A DNA stretch of 64,000 nucleotides from Phycisphaerae bacterium. Lineage in GTDB: Bacteria > Planctomycetota > Phycisphaerae > SM23-33. The notes beneath the pieces were generated by a model. The model saw only the letters and a program-made list of their open reading frames with translations, was not told the origin of the DNA and did no database searches. Below are positions 24,504 through 32,825 of the stretch, in pieces (positions within the stretch are counted from its first letter, which is position 1; each line of letters begins with the position of its first letter). Both the position numbers and the translations under genes were made by a program. The stretch spans positions 1 through 64,000 of the forward strand of contig JASLNT010000084.1 of the NCBI GenBank assembly GCA_030745875.1, written 5' to 3'.

Positions 24504-26144
24504 ATGATGATCGATCGCAAACTGACGCGCAGGAGTTTTCTTGCATCCGCCGCCGTCGGGGCTGGTGTGCTTAGTTGTGGTCTTGCTCGCGGGGCTGCGG
24601 GCCGGAAGGCGGTCAGGCCGAATTTTCTGATCATCCTCGCTGACGATATGGGCTTCTCCGACGCCGGTTGCTATGGCGGGGAGATCGCGACTCCGAATCT
24701 GGACAAGCTGGCGGCCGGAGGCCTGAAGTTCACGCAGTTCTATTCGACGGGGCGATGCTGGCCTTCGCGGTCGTGCCTGCTTACCGGGTACTACGCCCAG
24801 CAGATTCGCATGGACCCGCCGCGCGGGCGCCTCCCCGCCTGGACGCGATTGGCGCCGCACTATCTCAAACCCGCCGGATATCGATGCTACCATTCGGGCA
24901 AATGGCATATCGGCGGATCGCCCATGCCCGTCGCCGACGGTGGGTTCGACAAGTCGTACTACCTGCGAGACCAGAACCGTTTCTTCTCGCCGACGCTCCA
25001 CTGGAAAGACGACAAGAAACTCGAGCCCGTCAAGCCGGATACGGGTTACTACGCGACGATCGCTATTGCCGACCACGCCGTCCAGCGCCTGAAAGACCAT
25101 GCGAAAACCCATAAGGACAAACCGTTCTTCCACTACCTGGCGTTCACCTCGCCGCACTTCCCGCTGCACGCGTTGCAGAAAGATATAGACCGGTATCGAG
25201 GCAAGTATGACAAGGGATGGGACGTCGTGCGGAAAGCACGGTTCAAACGAATGAGAGACATGGGGATCGTCAACTGCGGGCTTTCTCCTCTCCAGCCGAA
25301 CGTCAAACCCGGATGGAACCTCAAGGCCGATCAACTCGCCAAACGCATCGGACCCGGAGAGGCCGCCCGGGCGGTCCCGTGGAGCGAACTGACCGATAAG
25401 CAGAAGAGCTTCCAGGCGACAAAAATGGCGATTCATGCGGCCATGATTGATCGCATGGACCGCGAGATCGGTCGCGTCCTGGACCAACTCAAGGCCAGCG
25501 GTTCGCTGGACAATACAGTGATAATGTTCCTGTCGGACAACGGCGCCAGCGCCGAACAGATGATCCGCAGCGACGGGCACGATCCGAAAGCTGCGCCCGG
25601 TTCGTGGCGTTCGCACTTATGTCTCGGGCCGGGCTGGTCTACGGCGTCGAACACGCCGTTCCGCATGCACAAATCGTGGGTTCACGAAGGCGGAATCGCC
25701 TCGCCTCTGATCGTCCACTGGCCCGCGGGTCTGAAAGCCTCCGGCCAGTTGCGACACAATCCGGGGCACTTCGTCGATGTCCTTCCGACCGTCCTGGAGC
25801 TGGCGGGCGTCAAGGCGGCCTCGAACTGGAAGGGCAAGCCCGCTCCGGCGCTTTCCGGGCGGTCCATCGCCTCGGTGTTTACAAAGGACAACACCGCCGA
25901 CCACAAATTTATATACTTCCACCACTCCGGCAATCGCGCGATCAGAGTAGGCGACTGGAAGCTGGTTTCGGCCGGTAGGAAAGGCCCGTGGGAACTATAC
26001 GACTTGCGGACAGATCGCTGTGAACTGAAGAACCTCGCCGCCAAGCACCCCGAGAAGGTCAGCGAACTACTGAAGCTCTGGCAGGACCGCGAAACCGCCT
26101 TCCGCCGCCAGGCTGGCCTGGGCCCCGGCACAAAGCGTCGTTAG
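24504..26144 (+). CDS. Tat-exported sulfatase (arylsulfatase A family)
   Basis: ATG 24504 follows CCAGGAGATTCA. The N-terminus carries a Tat signal (LTRRSFLASAAVGAGVLSCG), and the mature start is the usual sulfatase RPNFLIILADDMGFSDAGCYGG. The formylglycine site is C85 in CWPSRSCLLTG, with the CxPSR core intact. The metal-site DNGAS and the histidine in SGKWHIGG are present. C-terminal sulfatase features include TPFRMHKSWVHEGGIASPLIVHWP and HFVDVLPTVLELAG. It hydrolyses sulfate esters, probably of sulfated polysaccharides. It needs an anaerobic or FGE-type maturase, not found in this window. Cysteine export by Tat would require maturation in the cytoplasm. Confidence 0.95.
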   Translation: MMIDRKLTRRSFLASAAVGAGVLSCGLARGAAGRKAVRPNFLIILADDMGFSDAGCYGGEIATPNLDKLAAGGLKFTQFYSTGRCWPSRSCLLTGYYAQQIRMDPPRGRLPAWTRLAPHYLKPAGYRCYHSGKWHIGGSPMPVADGGFDKSYYLRDQNRFFSPTLHWKDDKKLEPVKPDTGYYATIAIADHAVQRLKDHAKTHKDKPFFHYLAFTSPHFPLHALQKDIDRYRGKYDKGWDVVRKARFKRMRDMGIVNCGLSPLQPNVKPGWNLKADQLAKRIGPGEAARAVPWSELTDKQKSFQATKMAIHAAMIDRMDREIGRVLDQLKASGSLDNTVIMFLSDNGASAEQMIRSDGHDPKAAPGSWRSHLCLGPGWSTASNTPFRMHKSWVHEGGIASPLIVHWPAGLKASGQLRHNPGHFVDVLPTVLELAGVKAASNWKGKPAPALSGRSIASVFTKDNTADHKFIYFHHSGNRAIRVGDWKLVSAGRKGPWELYDLRTDRCELKNLAAKHPEKVSELLKLWQDRETAFRRQAGLGPGTKRR

Positions 26145-26196
26145 CCGTAATATGGAGTGCGGCGCCGGCGACCCCGGGTCACATGGTTCAGCGGGA

Positions 26197-27177
26197 CTAT
26201 TGTTTCTCCGTCTCAGTTTTGTCGTCCGGTTTTCGGCTGCGAATATGGCTGGGATCCAGGACGTAGTCGGTCTGCTTTCCTTTCAGCCCGTAGCTCCAGG
26301 AGAGGCTTTCAGGTTCTGGGAAACCGTTCTCTCTACGTGTGACTCCCAAATACCAGCGACCCTTGAGGTGGTCGTAGGCCATCTCGGCGATTACCGCATG
26401 TTCAGTCTTCTTCTGCGGGCGATTACGAAGATAGTCCAGGGCTAATCGGCTAATGGCGCCAATTGTCAGGGACGGTGTGACTACCTTTCCAGCCGGTAGA
26501 TTTGGCGGCGGTAGGCGCCCGGAGCAGCCCCACCCGCCGAAGCCTGACCTTGGGCTAGGCTTCCAGAGAATGAAGCCGGCCGGCGTGTCTGGGATGTCCT
26601 GTGGTTTGCCGCCATAAGCCCACCGCTGAGTTGATTTGATCAGCACCTTGACTTTGGCAGTGAAGTACGGCGGCTTGAGATGTCGCTCGATCGCGAGAGT
26701 CTTTACGTAGGAGTAGCGGTACGTTAATTCCTGGGCCAGGGCGAACTGATCGGTCCACTTCTGGACCACTGCACCCTCGGGCAGGGTCACAGCCCTGTAC
26801 ATCGTAAGGGACGGGTGCTCCTCGATTGAGTCTACCGCTGGGGCCGGAACGAAGACTATAGCTCTTTCAAACTCCTTCAGATTGACATACACCTTCCCGT
26901 CCTGTTTTGCTGCGATTTTGTTGGCGTCCAGGATGTATTTGTCGATCGCTCGGCGAACGTCCGCCGATACCGTTGCGGCGTCTTGTGCGGCCTTTTCGTA
27001 TGGCGATGCTGCTCGTGCAGGCTGCGTACTCGGCGTAGGCTGTGTGCTCGGCGTGGTCGATTCTGGTGGCGATGGCGGGGCGTCACAGCCTGCGATTGTC
27101 GTTACTGCAAGTAGGGCTGTCAGGACCGAGCTTGCTCCCGACAAGCGTTTTCGGTATGAATCACACTCTGTCGACAT
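26197..27177 (-). CDS. hypothetical lipoprotein, 326 aa
   Basis: GGGGAGAAG stands about 5 nt before the ATG at 27177. The N-terminus ends in a lipobox (AVTTIAGC), followed by a Pro/Ser/Thr-rich linker with repeats of TPSTQP. The rest is a globular region with helical KAAQDAATVSADVRRAIDKYI and mixed segments, including a glycine-rich loop (GFGGWGCSG). I do not recognise a domain family. It is convergent with the sulfatase, with a 52-bp gap that shows no clear terminator. It is probably anchored to the outer or inner membrane. Confidence 0.75.
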   Translation of the reverse strand: MSTECDSYRKRLSGASSVLTALLAVTTIAGCDAPPSPPESTTPSTQPTPSTQPARAASPYEKAAQDAATVSADVRRAIDKYILDANKIAAKQDGKVYVNLKEFERAIVFVPAPAVDSIEEHPSLTMYRAVTLPEGAVVQKWTDQFALAQELTYRYSYVKTLAIERHLKPPYFTAKVKVLIKSTQRWAYGGKPQDIPDTPAGFILWKPSPRSGFGGWGCSGRLPPPNLPAGKVVTPSLTIGAISRLALDYLRNRPQKKTEHAVIAEMAYDHLKGRWYLGVTRRENGFPEPESLSWSYGLKGKQTDYVLDPSHIRSRKPDDKTETEKQ

Positions 27178-27215
27178 CTTACTTCTCCCCTGCGTATCGT
27201 ATCGAAATCCCCGTG

Positions 27216-28226
27216 TCAGCTCTCAGCACGCGGGGGGCGTTCCATTAGTGTGCTAATCGCTTCTGTCGGCGATTTGCCTGCGAACAGGACGTCGTGGACC
27301 GCCTGGGTGATCGGCATGTCTACTCCGACTTTTGCGGCTAGCTGTACTACGCTCTTCGTTGTTGCGGCGCCTTCGACGACCGAGTCGTTTGCGCCGAGCG
27401 CTTCGGCCACAGTCTTTCCCTCGCCGATCATCTGTCCGAAGCTTCGGTTGCGCCCGTGCGGGGAGATGCAGGTAGTCACCAGATCGCCGACTCCCGCCAG
27501 GCCGGCGAATGTGTCGTGGAGTGCGTTCAACGCCATTCCCAGGCGCGTGATTTCCGCCAGCCCGCGCGACAGAAGGGCGGCTTTGGCGTTGTCTCCGGCT
27601 TGCATGCCGTCGAGAATGCCCGCCGCGATTGCGATGACGTTTTTCGTGGCTCCGGCCAGTTCCATTCCGATCATGTCCGGATTGGTGTAAATGCGGAAGT
27701 AGGGGCGCGTGAAGTACGTCTGGATGCGGGCGGCCAGTTTCGGGTCAGCGGCGGCTACGGCGACTGTAGCCGGCAGTTTATCAGCGATTTCCGGGGCGAT
27801 CGACGGGCCCGAAAGCACCGCCAGCTGGCCGACCCGGCGCCCCGCGGCGCCCAGCACGTCGGCGAGAATCTCCGACGGTCTGAGCAGCGTTTCGTTTTCG
27901 ATGCCCTTGGCGATCGAACATATCGGTATCGGGCTTGTGTAGTTCCCGGTAAGGCGTTTCCATACCGGGCGGACAAACTGCGTGGGAACCGCCGATACTA
28001 TCAGTTCGGCTCCGTCGAAAGCTTCTGTCGCGTCGGATGTTACCGTCATGTTGTTCGGCAGCCGGTAGCCGGGGAGAAACTTACAGTTCTCCCGGGCCTG
28101 CTCCATTTCGACCGCCGCCTGGGGGAATGCGGACCATATTGTGACGTCATGGTCGTTTTCGCAGAGCATTATCCCGCATACAGTCCCCATCGCTCCATCG
28201 CCGATAATAGTTATTCCGCCTGACAT
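27216..28226 (-). CDS. gpsA: NAD(P)H-dependent glycerol-3-phosphate dehydrogenase
   Basis: Reduces dihydroxyacetone phosphate to sn-glycerol-3-phosphate for phospholipid synthesis. The start is set at ATG 28226, where the Rossmann motif GDGAMGTVCG follows within ten residues. The frame is open further upstream but lacks homology. Diagnostic parts are SAVPTQFVRPVW, SIAKGIENET, LSGPSIAPEIA, the catalytic lysine region ELAGATKNVIAIAAGILDGM, and GVGDLVTTCISPHGRNRSFG. At 336 aa it has the family's normal length. It is divergent from the M16 peptidase pair. Confidence 0.95.
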   Translation of the reverse strand: MSGGITIIGDGAMGTVCGIMLCENDHDVTIWSAFPQAAVEMEQARENCKFLPGYRLPNNMTVTSDATEAFDGAELIVSAVPTQFVRPVWKRLTGNYTSPIPICSIAKGIENETLLRPSEILADVLGAAGRRVGQLAVLSGPSIAPEIADKLPATVAVAAADPKLAARIQTYFTRPYFRIYTNPDMIGMELAGATKNVIAIAAGILDGMQAGDNAKAALLSRGLAEITRLGMALNALHDTFAGLAGVGDLVTTCISPHGRNRSFGQMIGEGKTVAEALGANDSVVEGAATTKSVVQLAAKVGVDMPITQAVHDVLFAGKSPTEAISTLMERPPRAES

Positions 28227-28354
28227 GGCGGATACCGTAGCGTAAAAGGACTTGGAAATCCAGCCGCGAAAACGCTGATCTGGTCCCTTGGCGATTGATT
28301 CGTCGTCGGCGATATGTAGAATGGGCCGCTGGCCTTGAACCTCAGGCGGAGACC

Positions 28355-29605
28355 ATGGAAGTGTCACAGGTATTTCACACAGAAGAATTTGCCAACGGAT
28401 TGACTCTCGTCGCAGAATCCGTCGCCGATGTTTCGTCATCGGCGATTACGATAAGTCTTCCCGCCGGCGTGCGTTTTGACCCCGAAGGTTACGCCGGTTC
28501 GGCGGCCGTCCTGGCCGAATGGTGTTTTCGCGGGGCCGGGTCGCGCGACACTCGCGGTCTTAACGACGCTCTGGACGCCCTCGGATGCCAACATCACGAG
28601 AACGTTCTCAGCCATCATATGGTGTTCTCGGCGACCCAACTCGGCCGCAATCTCCCCGCAGTTCTGGAGATACTCACCGACGTGCTCCGACGCCCGAGAC
28701 TGGACGACCAGACCTTCGCTCCCAGCCGCGACCTTGTCCGCCAGGATCTTGATGCGTTGGAGGACGAACCGGCCAGGAAGGCGATTATGCAGCTTCGCGA
28801 CAAGTTCTATCCCCATCCGCTGGGTCGCGGGCTGTACGGCACGCCGGAGTCGCTGGCGGCGTTGAGTGCTGAAGGTCTGCGAGCCCACGGAGCCGATTGT
28901 ATGAGTCCGGCGGGAGCGATTATCTCAGTTGCCGGCAAGTTCGACTGGGATCGACTTCGCGATCTCGTTGGCGAGTATCTGGGCGACTGGTCGGTCGACG
29001 CTCCGATCGCAAGTGAGATTAAGCCCCCCGAGCGGGGCGTAACGCACGTTTCCAAGGATTCGGCCCAGGCGCACATTACGCTGGCCCACGAAACGGTCAA
29101 GCTCTCCGACGACCAGTACTACGCCTCCCGCCTCGGGTCCACCGTGCTTTCGGGCGGTATGAGCAGCCGCCTGTTTACTGAAGTTAGGGAGAAACGCGGG
29201 CTGGTTTACCACGTGTCGTCCAGCTACCACAGCCTGAAAGACTACGCCGGAATGTTCACCTATGCGGGCACCGTACCGCAAAAAGCCCAGGAAACCCTGG
29301 AAGTGACCGTCGGCGAGTTGAGGCGCGTGGCTGAGGACATCACCCACGCCGAACTAGCCAAAGCCAAAACGCAACTGAAAAGCTCCCTGGTTATGCAGGG
29401 CGAATCCACCGGGGCCCGGGCCGGAGCGATATCCTCTGACTGGTATCACCTCAAACGCCTCAGGAGCCTGACCGAGATTTCACAGGCCGTTGACGCAGTG
29501 ACTATCGACGACGTAAAGGAACATCTGCAACAGTGGCCCGCGCGAGACTTTTCCATGCTTGTTATCGGTCCTGAACCACTCGATACATCCTGCCTGACGC
29601 TCTGA
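28355..29605 (+). CDS. M16-family peptidase homologue lacking the zinc motif
   Basis: The protein has the M16/mitochondrial-processing-peptidase fold (NGLTLVAESV, then NVLSHHMVFSATQLGRNLPAVLEILTDVL, then SRLFTEVREKRGLVYHVSSSY). Where active members carry HxxEH (HFLEH in the next gene) it reads AVLAE, so zinc binding and catalysis are lost. This is the usual state of the regulatory partner in two-subunit M16B enzymes. ATG 28355 is preferred because the domain begins at once after it and GGCGGAG lies upstream. The active subunit follows 21 bp later, so the two probably form a heterodimer. Confidence 0.88.
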   Translation: MEVSQVFHTEEFANGLTLVAESVADVSSSAITISLPAGVRFDPEGYAGSAAVLAEWCFRGAGSRDTRGLNDALDALGCQHHENVLSHHMVFSATQLGRNLPAVLEILTDVLRRPRLDDQTFAPSRDLVRQDLDALEDEPARKAIMQLRDKFYPHPLGRGLYGTPESLAALSAEGLRAHGADCMSPAGAIISVAGKFDWDRLRDLVGEYLGDWSVDAPIASEIKPPERGVTHVSKDSAQAHITLAHETVKLSDDQYYASRLGSTVLSGGMSSRLFTEVREKRGLVYHVSSSYHSLKDYAGMFTYAGTVPQKAQETLEVTVGELRRVAEDITHAELAKAKTQLKSSLVMQGESTGARAGAISSDWYHLKRLRSLTEISQAVDAVTIDDVKEHLQQWPARDFSMLVIGPEPLDTSCLTL

Positions 29606-29626
29606 TCCTGCGAGTGAAAGAAACTT

Positions 29627-30853
29627 ATGGAGTTTAAGAACACTACACTTTCCAACGGACTGACGGTGATCGCCGAGATCAATCCGTCCGCCAAATCCAT
29701 GGCGGCCGGTTTCTTCGCGAAAACGGGAAGCCGCGACGAAACCGACGAAATCTCCGGTGTCAGCCATTTCCTCGAACACATGATGTTCAAGGGCACCGAC
29801 AGGCGCAGCGCGCTGGAGGTCAATGTCGAGTTCGACGAACTCGGCGCGAGCTACAATGCGTTCACTTCCGAGGAGAACACAGTTTACTTCGCGGGCGTAC
29901 TTCCGGAATTCCAGACAGCGATGCTCGATCTGCTGGGCGATCTGCTCCGACCGGCCCTTCGCCAGGAAGACTTCGATATGGAAAAGGAAGTCATTCTGGA
30001 CGAGATCGCCCGCTACGAAGACCAGCCGACTTTCAAAATGTACGAAAACCTGATGGCCTCGCACTTCAAAGGCCATCCGCTTTCCAGAAACGTGCTGGGT
30101 ACGCCCGAGTCGGTGACCGCACTGAAGCGCGACGACATGCAGGACTACTTCGATCGTCGCTACTCGCCGGGCAACGTGACCCTGATCGGTGTGGGGAATA
30201 TCGATTGGGACGCATTCGCCGACAAAGCCGCCCAAACCTGCTCGCACTGGAAACCGTTCGACGTGGGGCGCACGCTGACACCATGCGATGGGGCCGGGAC
30301 GCGGACCGTAATCACCGACCCAAAGATCAACAGGGAGCAAATCGGAATACTGTCTCCAGCTCCATCGGCCCAGGACGAAACTCGTTTTGCGGCCCAACTG
30401 CTCAGCACGATCGTAGGCGATACGATCGGAAGCCGGTTGTATTACGCTCTGGTCGACCCCGCGATTGCCGATGAGGCCAACACCGCATACGACATGCTCG
30501 ATGGAACCGGGGGATTCCTGACTTTCATCTCCACCGATCCGCAACGCGGAACCGAAGCGCTCGATATCGCACTGGGCGAGTTTGGCAAGATCGTCGATGA
30601 AGGATTCAGCGAACTCGAACTCCAAGCCGCAAAGAACAAGATCGCCTCGTCGGCGACTTTGAAAGGCGAACTGCCCATGGGACGCCTGACGGCGGTGGGA
30701 TTTGACTGGGTGTACAGGCGTCAGTACATGCCGCTGGCCCAACAGATCGAGAAACTGTTCTCCGTGACGACCGATGAAATAATGTCCGTCGCCAGAGAAT
30801 TCGACCTGACGAAAGTCACTGTCCTGGCGTTGGGACCGTTGGAGGAGATATGA
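29627..30853 (+). CDS. M16-family zinc peptidase, active subunit
   Basis: The 408-aa insulinase/MPP-type peptidase carries the inverted zinc motif HFLEH at residues 47-51, the downstream substrate region TSEENTVY near 80-87, and the third metal ligand region KEVILDEIARYED near 120-130. It lacks a signal peptide, so it would act in the cytoplasm, like other M16B enzymes that degrade peptides, unless it is exported in another way. It is paired with the non-catalytic paralogue directly upstream. Its stop overlaps the murD start in ATGA, which ties its expression to peptidoglycan synthesis. Confidence 0.93.
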   Translation: MEFKNTTLSNGLTVIAEINPSAKSMAAGFFAKTGSRDETDEISGVSHFLEHMMFKGTDRRSALEVNVEFDELGASYNAFTSEENTVYFAGVLPEFQTAMLDLLGDLLRPALRQEDFDMEKEVILDEIARYEDQPTFKMYENLMASHFKGHPLSRNVLGTPESVTALKRDDMQDYFDRRYSPGNVTLIGVGNIDWDAFADKAAQTCSHWKPFDVGRTLTPCDGAGTRTVITDPKINREQIGILSPAPSAQDETRFAAQLLSTIVGDTIGSRLYYALVDPAIADEANTAYDMLDGTGGFLTFISTDPQRGTEALDIALGEFGKIVDEGFSELELQAAKNKIASSATLKGELPMGRLTAVGFDWVYRRQYMPLAQQIEKLFSVTTDEIMSVAREFDLTKVTVLALGPLEEI

Positions 30854-32166
30854 TCGACCTTGCCCGCAAGAAGGTCACGGTGGTTGGCCTGGGGCGGTTC
30901 GGCGGGGGAATAGGCGTTACGCAGTGGTTATGCGGCCAGGGCGCCGAAGTCACCGTCTCGGATCGCGCCAGCGCCGACGATCTGGCGGGATCAGTCGCCC
31001 AGCTTGAAGGTTTGGACGTTAAACTGCATCTCGGAGGGCACGATCTCGACGATTTTCTGCAGGCCGATCTGCTCGTGGTGAGCCCGGCGATTCCTCAGGA
31101 TATCCCACCGTTGAAAGCGGCGGGGCAAGCCGGCGTGCCGCGAACAACGGAGATGAATCTCTTCATCCGGCGATGCGCCGCACCGATAGTCGGTATTACC
31201 GGATCGGTGGGCAAGAGCACCACTACCGCGATGATCGGAGAAATACTCTCGCGCAACTACACCGTGCACGTAGGCGGGAATATCGGTAAGAGCCTGCTGG
31301 GAGATCTCGACGCGATCGAGCCCGACCATGTAGTAGTGCTGGAGATGTCGAGCTTCCAGTTGGAGCAGACCGAGGCGATCGGCGTCAGCCCGAAGATATC
31401 GCTGGTGACCAATCTCTCGCCCAATCACCTTGACCGGCACGGCACGATGGAATCGTACGCCGGCGCCAAGCAGAATATCTTCCGCTTTCAGGGCCAATCG
31501 GATCTGCTGATTCTGAACTCTTCGGACGAATCGCTTGCAGACTGGGCGGATCTCGCGCCGGGACGTGTGGACTACTTCGACCCGCAAGGTGAACCGTTCG
31601 ATCTGCAGGTGACTGGACAGCACAACCAGTTCAACGCCCAGGCCGCCTGGGCGGTCGCCCGGGAATTGGGCGTGGATCGACGGATCGCCGCCGACGCATT
31701 GCGTCAATTCAAGTCGCTGTCGCATCGCCTGCAACTGGCGGCTGAAGGCGGAGGCGTGAAGTACTACAATGATTCGAAGTGCACTACGCCCGGCGGGTTG
31801 ATCGTGGCGTTGGATGCTTTCGAGCCTCGCACGGTGGTCGTGATCGCCGGCGGTTCTGACAAGAATGTATCGTTCGATGAAATGGGCTCAGCCATCGCCC
31901 GGCGCGCCAAAGGGCTTGTAGTTCTAGGCTCCACCGCACAGAAAATCGCCGCCGCCGTCGAGAAGTCCCGCAGCGATCCCGAGCCGGCTGTTTGCTCTGC
32001 AGTTGATCTCGACAGCGCTGTCGCCGCTGCGGTCGAGTTAGCGAGCTCCGGGGACGTCGTGCTCTTGAGCCCGGCTTGCGCGAGCTACGACATGTTCACA
32101 AACTACCAGCAGAGAGGCGATCAGTTCGTGGAACTGGCTGTACGATTCGCCGCGGGAGAGCGATAG
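30850..32166 (+). CDS. murD: UDP-N-acetylmuramoylalanine--D-glutamate ligase
   Basis: Adds D-glutamate to UDP-MurNAc-L-Ala in cytoplasmic peptidoglycan precursor synthesis. The 438-aa product has an N-terminal Rossmann-like UDP-binding domain (KKVTVVGLGRFGGGIG), the Mur ligase ATP loop GSVGKSTTTAMIGE, SPNHLDRHGTMESYAGAKQNIF, and the C-terminal domain with YNDSKCTTPGG and LLSPACASYDMF. The start overlaps the M16 gene by 4 bp and the stop overlaps the GTG of the next gene by one base. Peptidoglycan genes were long doubted in planctomycetes, so an intact murD is informative. Confidence 0.95.
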   Translation: MIDLARKKVTVVGLGRFGGGIGVTQWLCGQGAEVTVSDRASADDLAGSVAQLEGLDVKLHLGGHDLDDFLQADLLVVSPAIPQDIPPLKAAGQAGVPRTTEMNLFIRRCAAPIVGITGSVGKSTTTAMIGEILSRNYTVHVGGNIGKSLLGDLDAIEPDHVVVLEMSSFQLEQTEAIGVSPKISLVTNLSPNHLDRHGTMESYAGAKQNIFRFQGQSDLLILNSSDESLADWADLAPGRVDYFDPQGEPFDLQVTGQHNQFNAQAAWAVARELGVDRRIAADALRQFKSLSHRLQLAAEGGGVKYYNDSKCTTPGGLIVALDAFEPRTVVVIAGGSDKNVSFDEMGSAIARRAKGLVVLGSTAQKIAAAVEKSRSDPEPAVCSAVDLDSAVAAAVELASSGDVVLLSPACASYDMFTNYQQRGDQFVELAVRFAAGER

Positions 32167-32825
32167 TGGCCCGCGCGGTGGTGTATGATGTCGATGGTAC
32201 GCTTTACCCGCTCTGGCCGATGCGGTTCTACATGATCCGTGAATTGGTTTGGCGATTCCTGCATTCTCCGATTCGCCTGCTGCGAGAGGTTAGAGTTCTC
32301 CAGGTCTATCGCTCGATGCTCGACAAGATGCGAGGTCGCCCCGACGAGGACACTGACGCGACCGATCCGCAACTGCACGCGACGGCCCGGAAACTCGGTA
32401 TGAAAGCGGCCGATATTCACGACACCGTACACGAATGGGTCGCACAGAGACCGTTGAGGTTCCTTCCCCGAATTGCGAAGACCGATCTCCTGAAGACCAT
32501 CATCACGCTCAATCAACGTGGAATATCCCAAGGGGTGTACTCCGATTATCCGCCCGACTGTAAGCTGGCCGCCCTGGGTCTTACCGGTTGTTTCCAGGCG
32601 GTGATATGGTCGGGGCAGCGGGAGGTCGGTCAGTTTAAACCATCTCCGAAGGGTTTCAGCGAAATCGCCCGCCTGTTGGGTGTTGAGCCCGCCGAGATAG
32701 TGTTTGTCGGAGATCGCCCCAGCCGCGACGGACGCGGAGCCCAGTCAGTCGGCATGCAGTTTCTGCACATCAAAGACTTCACCCCCCGACGACTCTGCGA
32801 AATGCTGGGGACCGAACCTCTCTAG
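32166..32825 (+). CDS. HAD-superfamily hydrolase
   Basis: GTG 32166 overlaps the last base of the murD stop (TAGTG) and places the catalytic motif VVYDVDGTLYP close to the N-terminus as in the family. The frame extends upstream but only inside murD. Other HAD motifs are YSDYP near residue 125 (motif II region), the lysine in QFKPSPKGF (motif III), and IVFVGDRPSRDGRGAQSVGM (motif IV). At 219 aa it resembles phosphoglycolate phosphatase-like enzymes, and the substrate is unknown. It ends convergently with purB, sharing 4 bp. Confidence 0.88.
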   Translation: MARAVVYDVDGTLYPLWPMRFYMIRELVWRFLHSPIRLLREVRVLQVYRSMLDKMRGRPDEDTDATDPQLHATARKLGMKAADIHDTVHEWVAQRPLRFLPRIAKTDLLKTIITLNQRGISQGVYSDYPPDCKLAALGLTGCFQAVIWSGQREVGQFKPSPKGFSEIARLLGVEPAEIVFVGDRPSRDGRGAQSVGMQFLHIKDFTPRRLCEMLGTEPL

